20,907 nt of DNA from contig DDTD01000052.1 in NCBI GenBank assembly GCA_002344005.1, positions 1 to 20,907 of the forward strand, in the 5' to 3' direction. This document shows, piece by piece, positions 1 to 7,700 of the stretch (the stretch's first letter is position 1; each line of letters starts with the position of its first letter). The notes under the pieces were generated by a model, which did not search any database, was not told where the DNA came from, and was given only the letters and a program-made list of their open reading frames with translations. Source of the DNA: Ignavibacteria bacterium UBA2373. Its GTDB lineage: Bacteria; Bacteroidota; Ignavibacteria; Kapaibacteriales; UBA961. Position numbers and translations under genes: made by a program.

Positions 1-57
1 TCTATAAAAAGTTAAACAATGTCGTTTCTCTTGTACTCCTGTACAAAACCATAAAAT

Positions 58-777
58 TTATGTAATCTCGAACATAGAGTATGAAGTCGCCGGCAGTAAG
101 ATTTTTCCTCCATTTACTCGTAGATCAAGTTTCGCTTGCCCTGCCTTGAATAACAACGCCATGTGTATAGAAAGAATATCAAACTCTGCTTTGGGCAAAG
201 CGATACACCCCTGAGATGTTGTATCTTCGCTACCTGCACGTGTTGAATGAATTCTCAACGAAGTTCTTTTTTCCCTAAAATTTGTATATCCAAGGGGAGT
301 GATATTAAATCCTTGTATTCCTGAATTTCCTGTTGTCAATTGTGTACTTACTGTATATTCACCACCCGGTATAGGACCTCCGGAAAGATTAGGAAATTGT
401 CTAAAAAACTCCTTACGAATTTGTCCTGCTTGATATGCATCCATTTGCTTATTTTTTATTCGCTTCTTAATTTCTTCAAGTAATTGTACAAAAGTCTTAA
501 CATTTGTGAATTCATGAGTACCATAACGAAAATTACCGGATGGGTTGACCGGACTACTAACATCATCGGCTTTCACATAAGAATATTCGGATTTTCCTCT
601 ATATTTTCCGGTACCACTTATAGCAGTCCATGGACCATAGTAATTAGCACGATGCTTAAGCGATGGTCCGATTGGACGATTCTTAAAGATTGGCACTAAT
701 TGCTCTTTTCGAACATCATAGTCAAGCCCACTAAGTATTGGTTCAGAGTTTCCTAATGAATGACTTTGATTTGACAT
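58..777 (-). CDS. Tlde1-like L,D-transpeptidase domain protein, candidate T6SS effector
   Basis: A 239-residue protein starting at the ATG at 777; a TTG two codons upstream is also possible, and neither has a clear ribosome site. Near residue 133 it has GGPIPGGEY. This is followed by RIH with His177 and by SQGCIAL at 188-194 with Cys191. This order (G-P-I-P turn, His, S-x-G-C-I) is what DUF2778/Tlde1 and YkuD-type L,D-transpeptidases show, where the Cys attacks peptidoglycan stem peptides. There is no signal peptide, as expected for cargo loaded in the cytosol. Residues 1-130 are not recognised; about 88-126 look helical and may be an insertion. It lies 20 bp after tssG and is probably in the same operon. 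I infer a cell-wall-modifying effector. No immunity gene is visible, since only 57 bp remain downstream. A housekeeping cell-wall enzyme is the less likely alternative. Confidence 0.65.
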   Translation of the reverse strand: MSNQSHSLGNSEPILSGLDYDVRKEQLVPIFKNRPIGPSLKHRANYYGPWTAISGTGKYRGKSEYSYVKADDVSSPVNPSGNFRYGTHEFTNVKTFVQLLEEIKKRIKNKQMDAYQAGQIRKEFFRQFPNLSGGPIPGGEYTVSTQLTTGNSGIQGFNITPLGYTNFREKRTSLRIHSTRAGSEDTTSQGCIALPKAEFDILSIHMALLFKAGQAKLDLRVNGGKILLPATSYSMFEIT

Positions 778-797
778 AAACAACTCACAATAACATT

Positions 798-1565
798 TTA
801 CACAAATTTATTACCTAAAGTATCTTTTCCTAAGCGTGCTTTTCCTAAAACATACCCTTGCGAAAGAACGATAAATGTCACCGATGCTTTCATAAAATAT
901 GGTTCTATACATTCTAATAAGTATTGTAATTTATCTCCTGCTTTATATCCCTTTGCCCAACCGCTTTGTTGCAATAATGATAATTGTTCACGGGTAATTG
1001 CCCCTATCCTTACTTCATAATATTCCGAGCGCATCAGACATTGTGCCCCAAGTGCAAATGTTTCCCCAAGTGTGGAAAGTTCTTTGCCAAGAATACTGAT
1101 ATAGTGTTGCGGTACTGTTCTCTGATCAGCGACAATATCATCAACTTCCACATGAACAATAGCATGTATCACTGTTTCAATCATCACTTTTATTGTGTGA
1201 GCTATACCATATCTATGCCCCCATACTTCATGAGCAAAAAGATAGAGCTTTACGAATGTTTCCCGTTCCAAGGGACTGAGGGTCAGAGAATACCGCAATA
1301 TGTGTGAAGGCATTATTTTTTGACTGTATGCAACAATAATACTATCACGTTCTTGATTATCAATCGGTAAATCTTGCCATAATGCATATTGTGCCATACG
1401 TTTATGGTGTACAGCACTGTCACGTAGAGAATGTTCTATTGCACGCAATACCTGAACCGCTTGTTTACTGCCGGTATCATAGTACTCATCAAACATACCT
1501 ATAGGAAATAATTCCTCTAATGCAGGTACAGGAAAATGATATTGTGCAGTTGAAAAATCAATCAT
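798..1565 (-). CDS. tssG: T6SS baseplate protein TssG
   Basis: A 255-residue cytosolic protein. The C-terminal half carries the signature order of TssG (ImpH/VasB): LGETFALG at 166-173, VRIGAIT at 185-191 and RLGKDTLG at 244-251. These correspond to the usual 'LG-x-x-x-x-LG', 'IGPL' and 'RLG-x-x-x-x-LG' blocks. In known systems TssG pairs with TssF and TssE to form the wedge around the VgrG hub. At 255 residues it is somewhat shorter than the roughly 300 or more of common TssG proteins. The ATG at 1565 follows the tssF stop by 18 bp and has only a weak GAAG ahead of it. The effector-like gene starts 20 bp downstream. The assignment rests on motifs and on its place next to tssF and tssE. Confidence 0.72.
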   Translation of the reverse strand: MIDFSTAQYHFPVPALEELFPIGMFDEYYDTGSKQAVQVLRAIEHSLRDSAVHHKRMAQYALWQDLPIDNQERDSIIVAYSQKIMPSHILRYSLTLSPLERETFVKLYLFAHEVWGHRYGIAHTIKVMIETVIHAIVHVEVDDIVADQRTVPQHYISILGKELSTLGETFALGAQCLMRSEYYEVRIGAITREQLSLLQQSGWAKGYKAGDKLQYLLECIEPYFMKASVTFIVLSQGYVLGKARLGKDTLGNKFV

Positions 1566-1583
1566 ATCGCTTCGTGAAAATAA

Positions 1584-3101
1584 TTATGATACTTCATTAA
1601 TGGAGACAAAACGGATACCGAGATAATTACTATTGATAGTTCTTTTTTTAATATAACTCCCTAATAATTTTTGAAAATAAAGTTTATCGGGTAATTGCAA
1701 CAATTCCTCTCGAAATACAGGAATTGTGATTTCTGTATAGGGAGCAATAAACCCGCGTATGCGCCCTATTTTTTCACGAATAGAAATTTTTTCAGCAGCA
1801 ATTGTTCTTTCTTTTGCAATAAATGGCGGAAAACTCATCACGGCGGCTTTGATATCTTCTCGCGATAAGACTCTGCCACGACTTGCAATTAAAGATCGGA
1901 AAAAATCCCAGATTAATTCTTTATCTGCGAAGACAATATTACGATGTGTTGGAGTAATAGCTTGCACACTACGCACATATTCTTCCATCCCTTGATATAA
2001 ACCAAACGAACGTCCGGCAGCAATATCTTCTATTAATGAACCAATATCATATTCGGAATAATAGACTTTTACATCTCCCTGAGGTGATGGTGTTAATGAC
2101 AATTGAATACGACCATCGCTGGTGGATTGTGATGTATATTGATACGGATATGATGAATCAAAAGCAACACCATTTTCAATATATTCAACAGGATAATCAT
2201 GACCAACATCTTGCACGGATGTGATGATAGTATGTTTCTCAAAACTGTTCACTTCCGGCAGTGAATATAAGGTTATCGAAGTATGATGTGCCAAACATTC
2301 GCGTCGGACAACATTCCATAAAAGTAAAGCATTGATGGTAAGATTTCTTTGTAATGATAGTGCATAAGAAGCTAAATCCCGCAAACGAAGCCAATAAATA
2401 CCATTATGATCTTTGATAGAATGTTCAGAAAATACATTCATCGGTATTTCGAGAAAACGATAGTCGAATGGTGTGAAAAAGAATTCTTCCATCGCAGTGA
2501 GCAATGTAGGATACACCGCCGAAGAACGAAATGGCGAGAATATTTCTTTTGTCGGTAATTCAGCCGCACCTGATAAATCATGGATACGGCATCGAATACG
2601 TTCAATAATGTATGGATCAATACCTTCAACATACACAGATAAACATTCCGGCTGTTTCTCAGTTGGGTGCAAAAAAAGTGAAAAACCCAATAAAAGATCA
2701 TTACCGTCTGTTTGAACACTTACCTCATTGGAAAAAGAAGGAAAAATCCATGTCGGTTTATGGACAGAAAATATGTTTTTATTACCTTCTGTATCTTGCA
2801 GTGAGCAGGTAAAAAATGGCTCTACAAGAAATGGGGATGCCGTTTCCGATTCGAATAGATATGCTTGAGCAACAGAAAAGGCAGGTCCCGGAAAAAATTT
2901 GCCAAATAAGTTACGACGCAACGTTTCAAATAGACCATCACCAAATTGACCGCTCCATGGCGCATAAATGCCGATAAGACTTTGTGCTTGCAAATCATAT
3001 TGCCATTTATCAAGCGTATCGAGCAAGGTCGTGAGAATGGGGTCCCTTATTTCGCCCTTATATTTTCCGTAGAATCTGGTTTTTATATCAGTGTATTGCA
3101 T
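1584..3101 (-). CDS. tssF: T6SS baseplate wedge protein TssF
   Basis: A 505-residue cytosolic protein read as TssF (ImpG/VasA), the large wedge subunit related to phage gp6. Evidence: an N-terminal part with 'DPILTTLLDTLDKWQYDL' near residue 20, like the 'DP-x-V-x-R-L' helix of TssF; the aromatic block FFFTPFDYRFLEIP at 207-220, like the conserved 'F-F-x-F-P-x-x-F' stretch; and a C-terminal 'LSREDIKAAV' segment at about 410, as in baseplate J/gp6-like proteins. It is about 100 residues shorter than common TssF proteins. Its ATG overlaps the tssE stop codon by 14 bp, which suggests translational coupling and fixed stoichiometry, and tssG follows by 18 bp. Similarity to the family is modest, so the context carries much of the call. 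Confidence 0.68.
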   Translation of the reverse strand: MQYTDIKTRFYGKYKGEIRDPILTTLLDTLDKWQYDLQAQSLIGIYAPWSGQFGDGLFETLRRNLFGKFFPGPAFSVAQAYLFESETASPFLVEPFFTCSLQDTEGNKNIFSVHKPTWIFPSFSNEVSVQTDGNDLLLGFSLFLHPTEKQPECLSVYVEGIDPYIIERIRCRIHDLSGAAELPTKEIFSPFRSSAVYPTLLTAMEEFFFTPFDYRFLEIPMNVFSEHSIKDHNGIYWLRLRDLASYALSLQRNLTINALLLWNVVRRECLAHHTSITLYSLPEVNSFEKHTIITSVQDVGHDYPVEYIENGVAFDSSYPYQYTSQSTSDGRIQLSLTPSPQGDVKVYYSEYDIGSLIEDIAAGRSFGLYQGMEEYVRSVQAITPTHRNIVFADKELIWDFFRSLIASRGRVLSREDIKAAVMSFPPFIAKERTIAAEKISIREKIGRIRGFIAPYTEITIPVFREELLQLPDKLYFQKLLGSYIKKRTINSNYLGIRFVSINEVS

Positions 3102-3552
3102 AGCTGTCTATATTAATATTCCATGAACCGACCGCATCCGGTCGCAAATTTTTTCCTTGCAAAGCAAATTCAAATTGTACACGTACTTCCGTATCTGATG
3201 TGCGAAAAACAATCCCATTTTCCACTGTTTCATCACCTATGATTCTGACACTTATCACGAATGGAATACCTGCTTGGTCAAGCCATAAGTTTATTTCATC
3301 CAAAATAGTTCTTTGTAACTCTTCGCGCTCACGTTCCGGCAATACGCTTTGTAAACATAAGCGCGATGTACCACCGATTGTGTAAAGATATGTCCATAAA
3401 GTTCCCATACCGGGCGAAGGTAAATCTGTATATTTTCCTATACCGGAAAGAACAAAAAAACGCACTCGTGAAAGCAATAATTCATGTTCATAACGCGGGG
3501 TTGCCAGAATACCGGTTGTATTAATTGATAATGGTAATGTTAAGACTGCCAT
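3088..3552 (-). CDS. tssE: gp25-like baseplate protein TssE
   Basis: A 154-residue protein read as TssE, the gp25/GPW-family wedge subunit that starts sheath assembly. Residues 44-60 (DLPSPGMGTLWTYLYTI) match the 'P-x-F-G-x-x-L-x-x-x-L-F' region of gp25-like proteins. They are followed by a helix (72-95, ending DEINLWLDQAG) equal to the usual 'I-x-x-A-I-x-x-W-E-P-R' helix, and by beta strands at about 98-132. The Arg and Glu residues typical of this family are only partly kept, so it is a divergent member. It begins 6 bp after the stop of the T9SS-sorted protein, with no clear ribosome site, and overlaps tssF by 14 bp. The size and the neighbours tssF and tssG support the call. Confidence 0.6.
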   Translation of the reverse strand: MAVLTLPLSINTTGILATPRYEHELLLSRVRFFVLSGIGKYTDLPSPGMGTLWTYLYTIGGTSRLCLQSVLPEREREELQRTILDEINLWLDQAGIPFVISVRIIGDETVENGIVFRTSDTEVRVQFEFALQGKNLRPDAVGSWNINIDSYAIH

Positions 3553-3558
3553 AGATGC

Positions 3559-6500
3559 TTATTTTATTAGTATAACCATTGTGCGTGCTATACCACGCGG
3601 AGTTTTTGCTATGACCGTATATTGTCCCGAACTGTAGTGACTCATATCTATGTCAATAGTATTACCCACAAATGACAGTTCATGAACCTTATGACCATAA
3701 TGCGAATATATCTCAAGTTTCGAATGATCACGTGCTGCGATTTCTGACAAATATACTGAGGTTATTCCCAAAGAAGGATTCGGTATAGTTATTATCTCAA
3801 GATCTTCTCGATACGTAGCTCCTCGTACAAACCCACTCACGCATGTAGGATCATAGTCAAGATAGACAACTTCGGAGGCAGGCGTCCACAATCGTGCCTG
3901 AATAGCAGATGTAATATCTGTTGTATCAATATGTATTGACCCTATGGCAATAGAATCTTTAGTATGGATTTCGCCCCATAATACCTCAAAACGAAGTTTC
4001 TTGACTGTACTGAATGCACCGGTTTTGTTCATGTCTCGGCTAATTTTACCCTTGATGGTTACTCCGCTGCCATTCTTAAACTCTGTCATTTCTTCATCAA
4101 TATTCGCCAATGCCAATAAACGCGGATTCCACAATATATCAATGCTATAAGGAAAATACTCAGCATTATTAAAAGCAGCCAATGCACTGTCTATTTCATT
4201 GCTCAATGCTCGTAATTCTATATCTATTATATCTTTTGCTGCAATTTTTTTTCCTTTTATATTACGATTTTCTAAGAGTAGTGTAATAAGTTTATCGCGC
4301 AATGAATCACGTTCTATCCCGGTACCGATTGCTCTGACACGAGTTTTGGTGGAGTTGCCATCTCGACGTAAGTCTATTCCCGCAGAAAAAACACCTTTTT
4401 GTTCAGGTTTGAAAACTACGGGAATAGCAATACTTTCTCTTGCATTTATTTCTAATTTCGGAAGATATGATATACCGATTGCTGAAGAACTTTCTTTGAC
4501 ATTTGCGGTAAACATTGCTTTTTTATTGGAATTATTACGAATAATAAGATTGCGTGGGGCTGATTCATACCCGACTAATTGATCGCCAAAATTTATATCT
4601 TCTGACACTATCTCAGGATCGTCGCGATAAGACTCACCGCGTAATGGAATTTCAAGAGGTTTGACATCACAATGATGAAGAAAAAGCAAGGATTTATCCG
4701 CAATTATCTCTCCTTCTTCTTTTGGTATGTATGAAACAATTATTGCGACACTTTCATCTTTCTTTAATGAATTCGGGACTGAATTTTTTAGGGTAAATGG
4801 TGAAAACTGCGTTGCATCCATAGTTAATGTTGCTGCAATATCACCTTCATTTTTTATGATAATAGTATTTACTATTTCCTCTTCAGCATCAGAGCGAAGT
4901 GTATCGTGAGGAGGATCCACAATCGTTAATTTTGGTGTTCCTGCATACCCTGTTATCGTAATATTCTCTGAGTAATCCTCACATTCATTATTTTTTGCTG
5001 TAATTGTCTTTGTAAATGTACCGGGTGTGTCAAACTGTAATGGAAGAGAAAATGTAATGTCGCCGGAACTTAATAATTGTTGAGGAACAACACCATTTAC
5101 ATCTCCTTCTATACGAATGGTAGGGTTAAAAGTACCATCTTGCTTCAGTGTGACATCTATTATGTCTTTACCATCCAAACATACTTCACCAAGATTAATT
5201 ATAGATTGTGTAAAAGAATAGAGTACTGTTTGTTTATTTGGTACTAAATTTACTCGCAAATCTCCATTCTTTGCATTACTCCTAATTGTTAACGTTCCGG
5301 ATTGATTACCTTGATTTGGATCATACCAAATAGTTAAAGTCTCCTCTTGATCAATTGATAATCTCTTTTGCCCTTCATAAGAAAAAGGTTTATCAACAGT
5401 TATGTCTGATATTTCTAAGCGATTTCGACCACTCTTTGATATTTTTACTTGAGCTGATACTTTTTTACAAGCCGTTGCCGGGATGGGAATCGGAACATTG
5501 CTGCTTATCACAGGTGCAGGATCAATACCATTTCCTGAGAGTTTAAATTGAATTTGTTGCGTTTTGGCAATTTTTGCAATCATCGTGAGTGTACCACTAT
5601 ATGACTGTATATTTCGAGGAGCAAAACGTATTAGGAAATTTTTAGGCTCACCTGTCTGTATTATAATAGGAGGTGTGGGTTTGTCTATCCATGAAAATCC
5701 AGAGGGTATATCAGATATTGCATCAACAATCAATGGAACTTTACCGGTATTCTCTATAGTAATTGTCCCATCTTGTGTTTCATCCGTATATACTCCACCG
5801 AAATCTATATTTGTATTTTCTGTTTTCCATTCAGGCATTGCCACATCAAAAAGAGAAGTTGATGCAGTCATCGAAGGGTGACTTGTTCCCGTTGCAAATA
5901 GAGGAATATTATCGATAATATAAAGATTACCGGCATTATCACCTATTGCTATTTTCCGTGAATCATTACTAAATTTCACAGCAGTCAATGGAATACCAAT
6001 CCGATGTTTTTTCAACAATTCACCATTTTCATTCCATAATACTAAATACCCATCACCATCAACAGAAGTAATAAATTTTCCATCTTTTGACCAGTCAACT
6101 TGGGAAACCACGCCGGTAGCACCTATAAGAAATTTGTCCAATTGTAAAGAATTATTACGGATTATGATTTGGCTATCTCGCCGATGCATAGCGGAGGAGA
6201 CACAATAGGTTCCACTATTATTCCAAGCAACAGATGCTAAATTTCTGTCCCCTATATCTAATGCATCATTTAATATCCCGCCGTCAACTACATTCAAAAG
6301 AGTAGCCATCTCTATAGGTGACATTAACTCAGGTATTCCAATTCTACCTGTCGCAGATCCAACCATAATGAGAGAATCACCATAAGGTGTGTATTTCACA
6401 TCTCGAATATTTCGACCATCCAAAAAAGGAGGAGCATTAAAACTTGAGACATTGTACAATCTACTCATTGCACCTTTTATTGAGTCACCGTTTACTATAA

Positions 6501-7362
6501 ATACAGTGTCGGGAATAAATTCATAGCGGTACTTTCGACAAACATTTCCGGCACCGGAAATTATATATTGTCCGTCGGGACTAAAATCTATTGGTAAATA
6601 GTCAGTAGATGTAGTTATTAATGAATTATAATCAACAAATCTCCATCCAAGCCCTAATTGTGTGGACATAAGACCAATAACAACCCGAGAATCGGAAGGA
6701 TATTGAAGACTAATTGTAGCTATTGTTTTATCTTGAGGATGAAAACTTGCATTCTTTATAAAACCACGTTCTGAACCACGGGCTACACCTTGTCTATTTA
6801 TTAAGATTTGATTACGTGTGTATTCGTAAATACAATATGTAGAATCACTTCCTACTGTCAAAATCTCTACATCATCGTTTGACCAATCAATCGAATTAAT
6901 CTTGCCGGGATGTAGTAATGGAACTGTAAAAGTATTTGCATTAATTGTCACGACATAAGAAATATCATCGCCTTCATCACCTTTATCCCATATATACTTA
7001 TATCTGCTTGCGCCTGTAAAGTTGTCGGCTACAGTTTTTACGTATTTTCCATTTCTCCACATTTCAATCTTCACTCTATCATTTTGCTGAGTTCCAACCC
7101 AAAAAATTTCTACAGTATCTCCAATGGAATATATTGCTTTCTCCGGTATCACAGTAACACTCAATGCTTGTACCACAGATTGCTCTTCTCTCGCTTGTGA
7201 AGCAATAGATTTCTGTGTAGCGACTCCACTTTTTGTCGGAAGTGCGTGGAGAGTACTACCGCCAAAGGATTGTTGCTGAGAAAAGTGATTATCTGAGTCT
7301 TGATCTAGTGCCCACGATGGTAATATTATCATAGATAGAATAAAAAAAGGCACATAATACAT
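3559..7362 (-). CDS. T9SS-sorted WD40/HYDIN-repeat secreted protein
   Basis: A secreted 1267-residue protein. I chose the ATG at 7362 because AAAGGA lies about 9 bp upstream and the protein then opens with a signal peptide (MYYVPFFILSMIILPSWA). A start 28 codons upstream gives an N-terminus unlike an export signal. Order of domains: a Ser/Thr-rich linker (20-65); a Kre9/KNH-like beta domain (about 68-140, with GDTVEIFW); WD40-like blades (about 150-490, with repeated 'WS-x-D-x-x-x-I-x-x-V/A'); at least three HYDIN-type or choice-of-anchor D domains with the 'I-x-F-G' start (about 515-1050); and a 77-residue T9SS type A sorting domain at 1191-1267 beginning ITIPNPS. It should cross the outer membrane by T9SS and end on the cell surface or outside. 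Its role is unknown. Its place between vgrG and tssE suggests co-expression with the injection machine. Confidence 0.8.
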   Translation of the reverse strand: MYYVPFFILSMIILPSWALDQDSDNHFSQQQSFGGSTLHALPTKSGVATQKSIASQAREEQSVVQALSVTVIPEKAIYSIGDTVEIFWVGTQQNDRVKIEMWRNGKYVKTVADNFTGASRYKYIWDKGDEGDDISYVVTINANTFTVPLLHPGKINSIDWSNDDVEILTVGSDSTYCIYEYTRNQILINRQGVARGSERGFIKNASFHPQDKTIATISLQYPSDSRVVIGLMSTQLGLGWRFVDYNSLITTSTDYLPIDFSPDGQYIISGAGNVCRKYRYEFIPDTVFIVNGDSIKGAMSRLYNVSSFNAPPFLDGRNIRDVKYTPYGDSLIMVGSATGRIGIPELMSPIEMATLLNVVDGGILNDALDIGDRNLASVAWNNSGTYCVSSAMHRRDSQIIIRNNSLQLDKFLIGATGVVSQVDWSKDGKFITSVDGDGYLVLWNENGELLKKHRIGIPLTAVKFSNDSRKIAIGDNAGNLYIIDNIPLFATGTSHPSMTASTSLFDVAMPEWKTENTNIDFGGVYTDETQDGTITIENTGKVPLIVDAISDIPSGFSWIDKPTPPIIIQTGEPKNFLIRFAPRNIQSYSGTLTMIAKIAKTQQIQFKLSGNGIDPAPVISSNVPIPIPATACKKVSAQVKISKSGRNRLEISDITVDKPFSYEGQKRLSIDQEETLTIWYDPNQGNQSGTLTIRSNAKNGDLRVNLVPNKQTVLYSFTQSIINLGEVCLDGKDIIDVTLKQDGTFNPTIRIEGDVNGVVPQQLLSSGDITFSLPLQFDTPGTFTKTITAKNNECEDYSENITITGYAGTPKLTIVDPPHDTLRSDAEEEIVNTIIIKNEGDIAATLTMDATQFSPFTLKNSVPNSLKKDESVAIIVSYIPKEEGEIIADKSLLFLHHCDVKPLEIPLRGESYRDDPEIVSEDINFGDQLVGYESAPRNLIIRNNSNKKAMFTANVKESSSAIGISYLPKLEINARESIAIPVVFKPEQKGVFSAGIDLRRDGNSTKTRVRAIGTGIERDSLRDKLITLLLENRNIKGKKIAAKDIIDIELRALSNEIDSALAAFNNAEYFPYSIDILWNPRLLALANIDEEMTEFKNGSGVTIKGKISRDMNKTGAFSTVKKLRFEVLWGEIHTKDSIAIGSIHIDTTDITSAIQARLWTPASEVVYLDYDPTCVSGFVRGATYREDLEIITIPNPSLGITSVYLSEIAARDHSKLEIYSHYGHKVHELSFVGNTIDIDMSHYSSGQYTVIAKTPRGIARTMVILIK

Positions 7363-7700
7363 AAAATTAAGTCCTTTGATACAATATATGGAATGAGTAA
7401 AAATAGTCATAATGTTACTATGATTGTATATGTGACCTCTTACCATTATTACCTTTTTTGGAGAGTTTATCGCATAATTGTTATAATACTTAGTGCTGGC
7501 ATCTGCCGCTTTGTTCTATCACGTAATTCTATACGATAGTGAACTATGGCGGAAATCGCTCATATCTATATCTGTTGCCTTAAAATACACTAAACATTCA
7601 CCACCAAATCATCTATAGATATCATAGTATTCACCAACATAATATTACCATTATTATTTCATCCTATTAACTACTTACTTAAATTTCTACAGATAAAATT
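7363..7700 (-). other. Gene-free interval between vgrG and the T9SS-sorted protein
   Basis: A stretch of 338 bp with no full-length gene. Read on the minus strand, short open segments in different frames look protein-like: MLVNTMISIDDLVVNV, then VYFKATDIDMSDFRHSS, then YRIELRDRTKRQMPAL ending in a stop codon. Each is broken by stops or frame changes. This could be a decayed small gene, a fragment of an inserted element, or chance. It also holds a 12-bp direct repeat. The 5' leader of the downstream gene lies here; I see no convincing promoter, although TATTATAAC at about 7480-7490 could act as a -10 element. I saw no RNA gene. Confidence 0.4.
7440..7656. repeat. 12-bp direct repeat flanking 193 bp of intergenic DNA
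   Basis: TTACCATTATTA occurs at 7440-7451 and again at 7645-7656 in the same orientation, and a partial copy (ATTACCATT) lies at the very end of vgrG near 7711. The 193 bp between the two full copies holds the protein-like debris. The arrangement would fit a target-site duplication or a deletion/duplication scar. I found no terminal inverted repeats inside it, and in AT-rich DNA a 12-bp match could be chance. Confidence 0.35.

Noticed and set aside
31..46. Small inverted repeat TTGTAC-TCCT-GTACAA after the effector gene as a terminator
   Set aside because: The stem is only 6 bp and no U-rich tract follows on the minus strand.
4199..4582. Plus-strand open frame of 127 codons, with others at 984-1307, 5564-5881, 9504-9851, 10255-10575 and 16253-16630
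   Set aside because: Each lies opposite a well-supported minus-strand gene, has low-complexity or Cys/Phe-rich composition unlike a real protein, and has no ribosome site or recognisable domain.
7363..7446. Longer start, 28 codons upstream, for the WD40/HYDIN secreted protein
   Set aside because: The extra residues do not form an export signal, whereas the ATG at 7362 has AAAGGA in front and a good signal peptide behind it.
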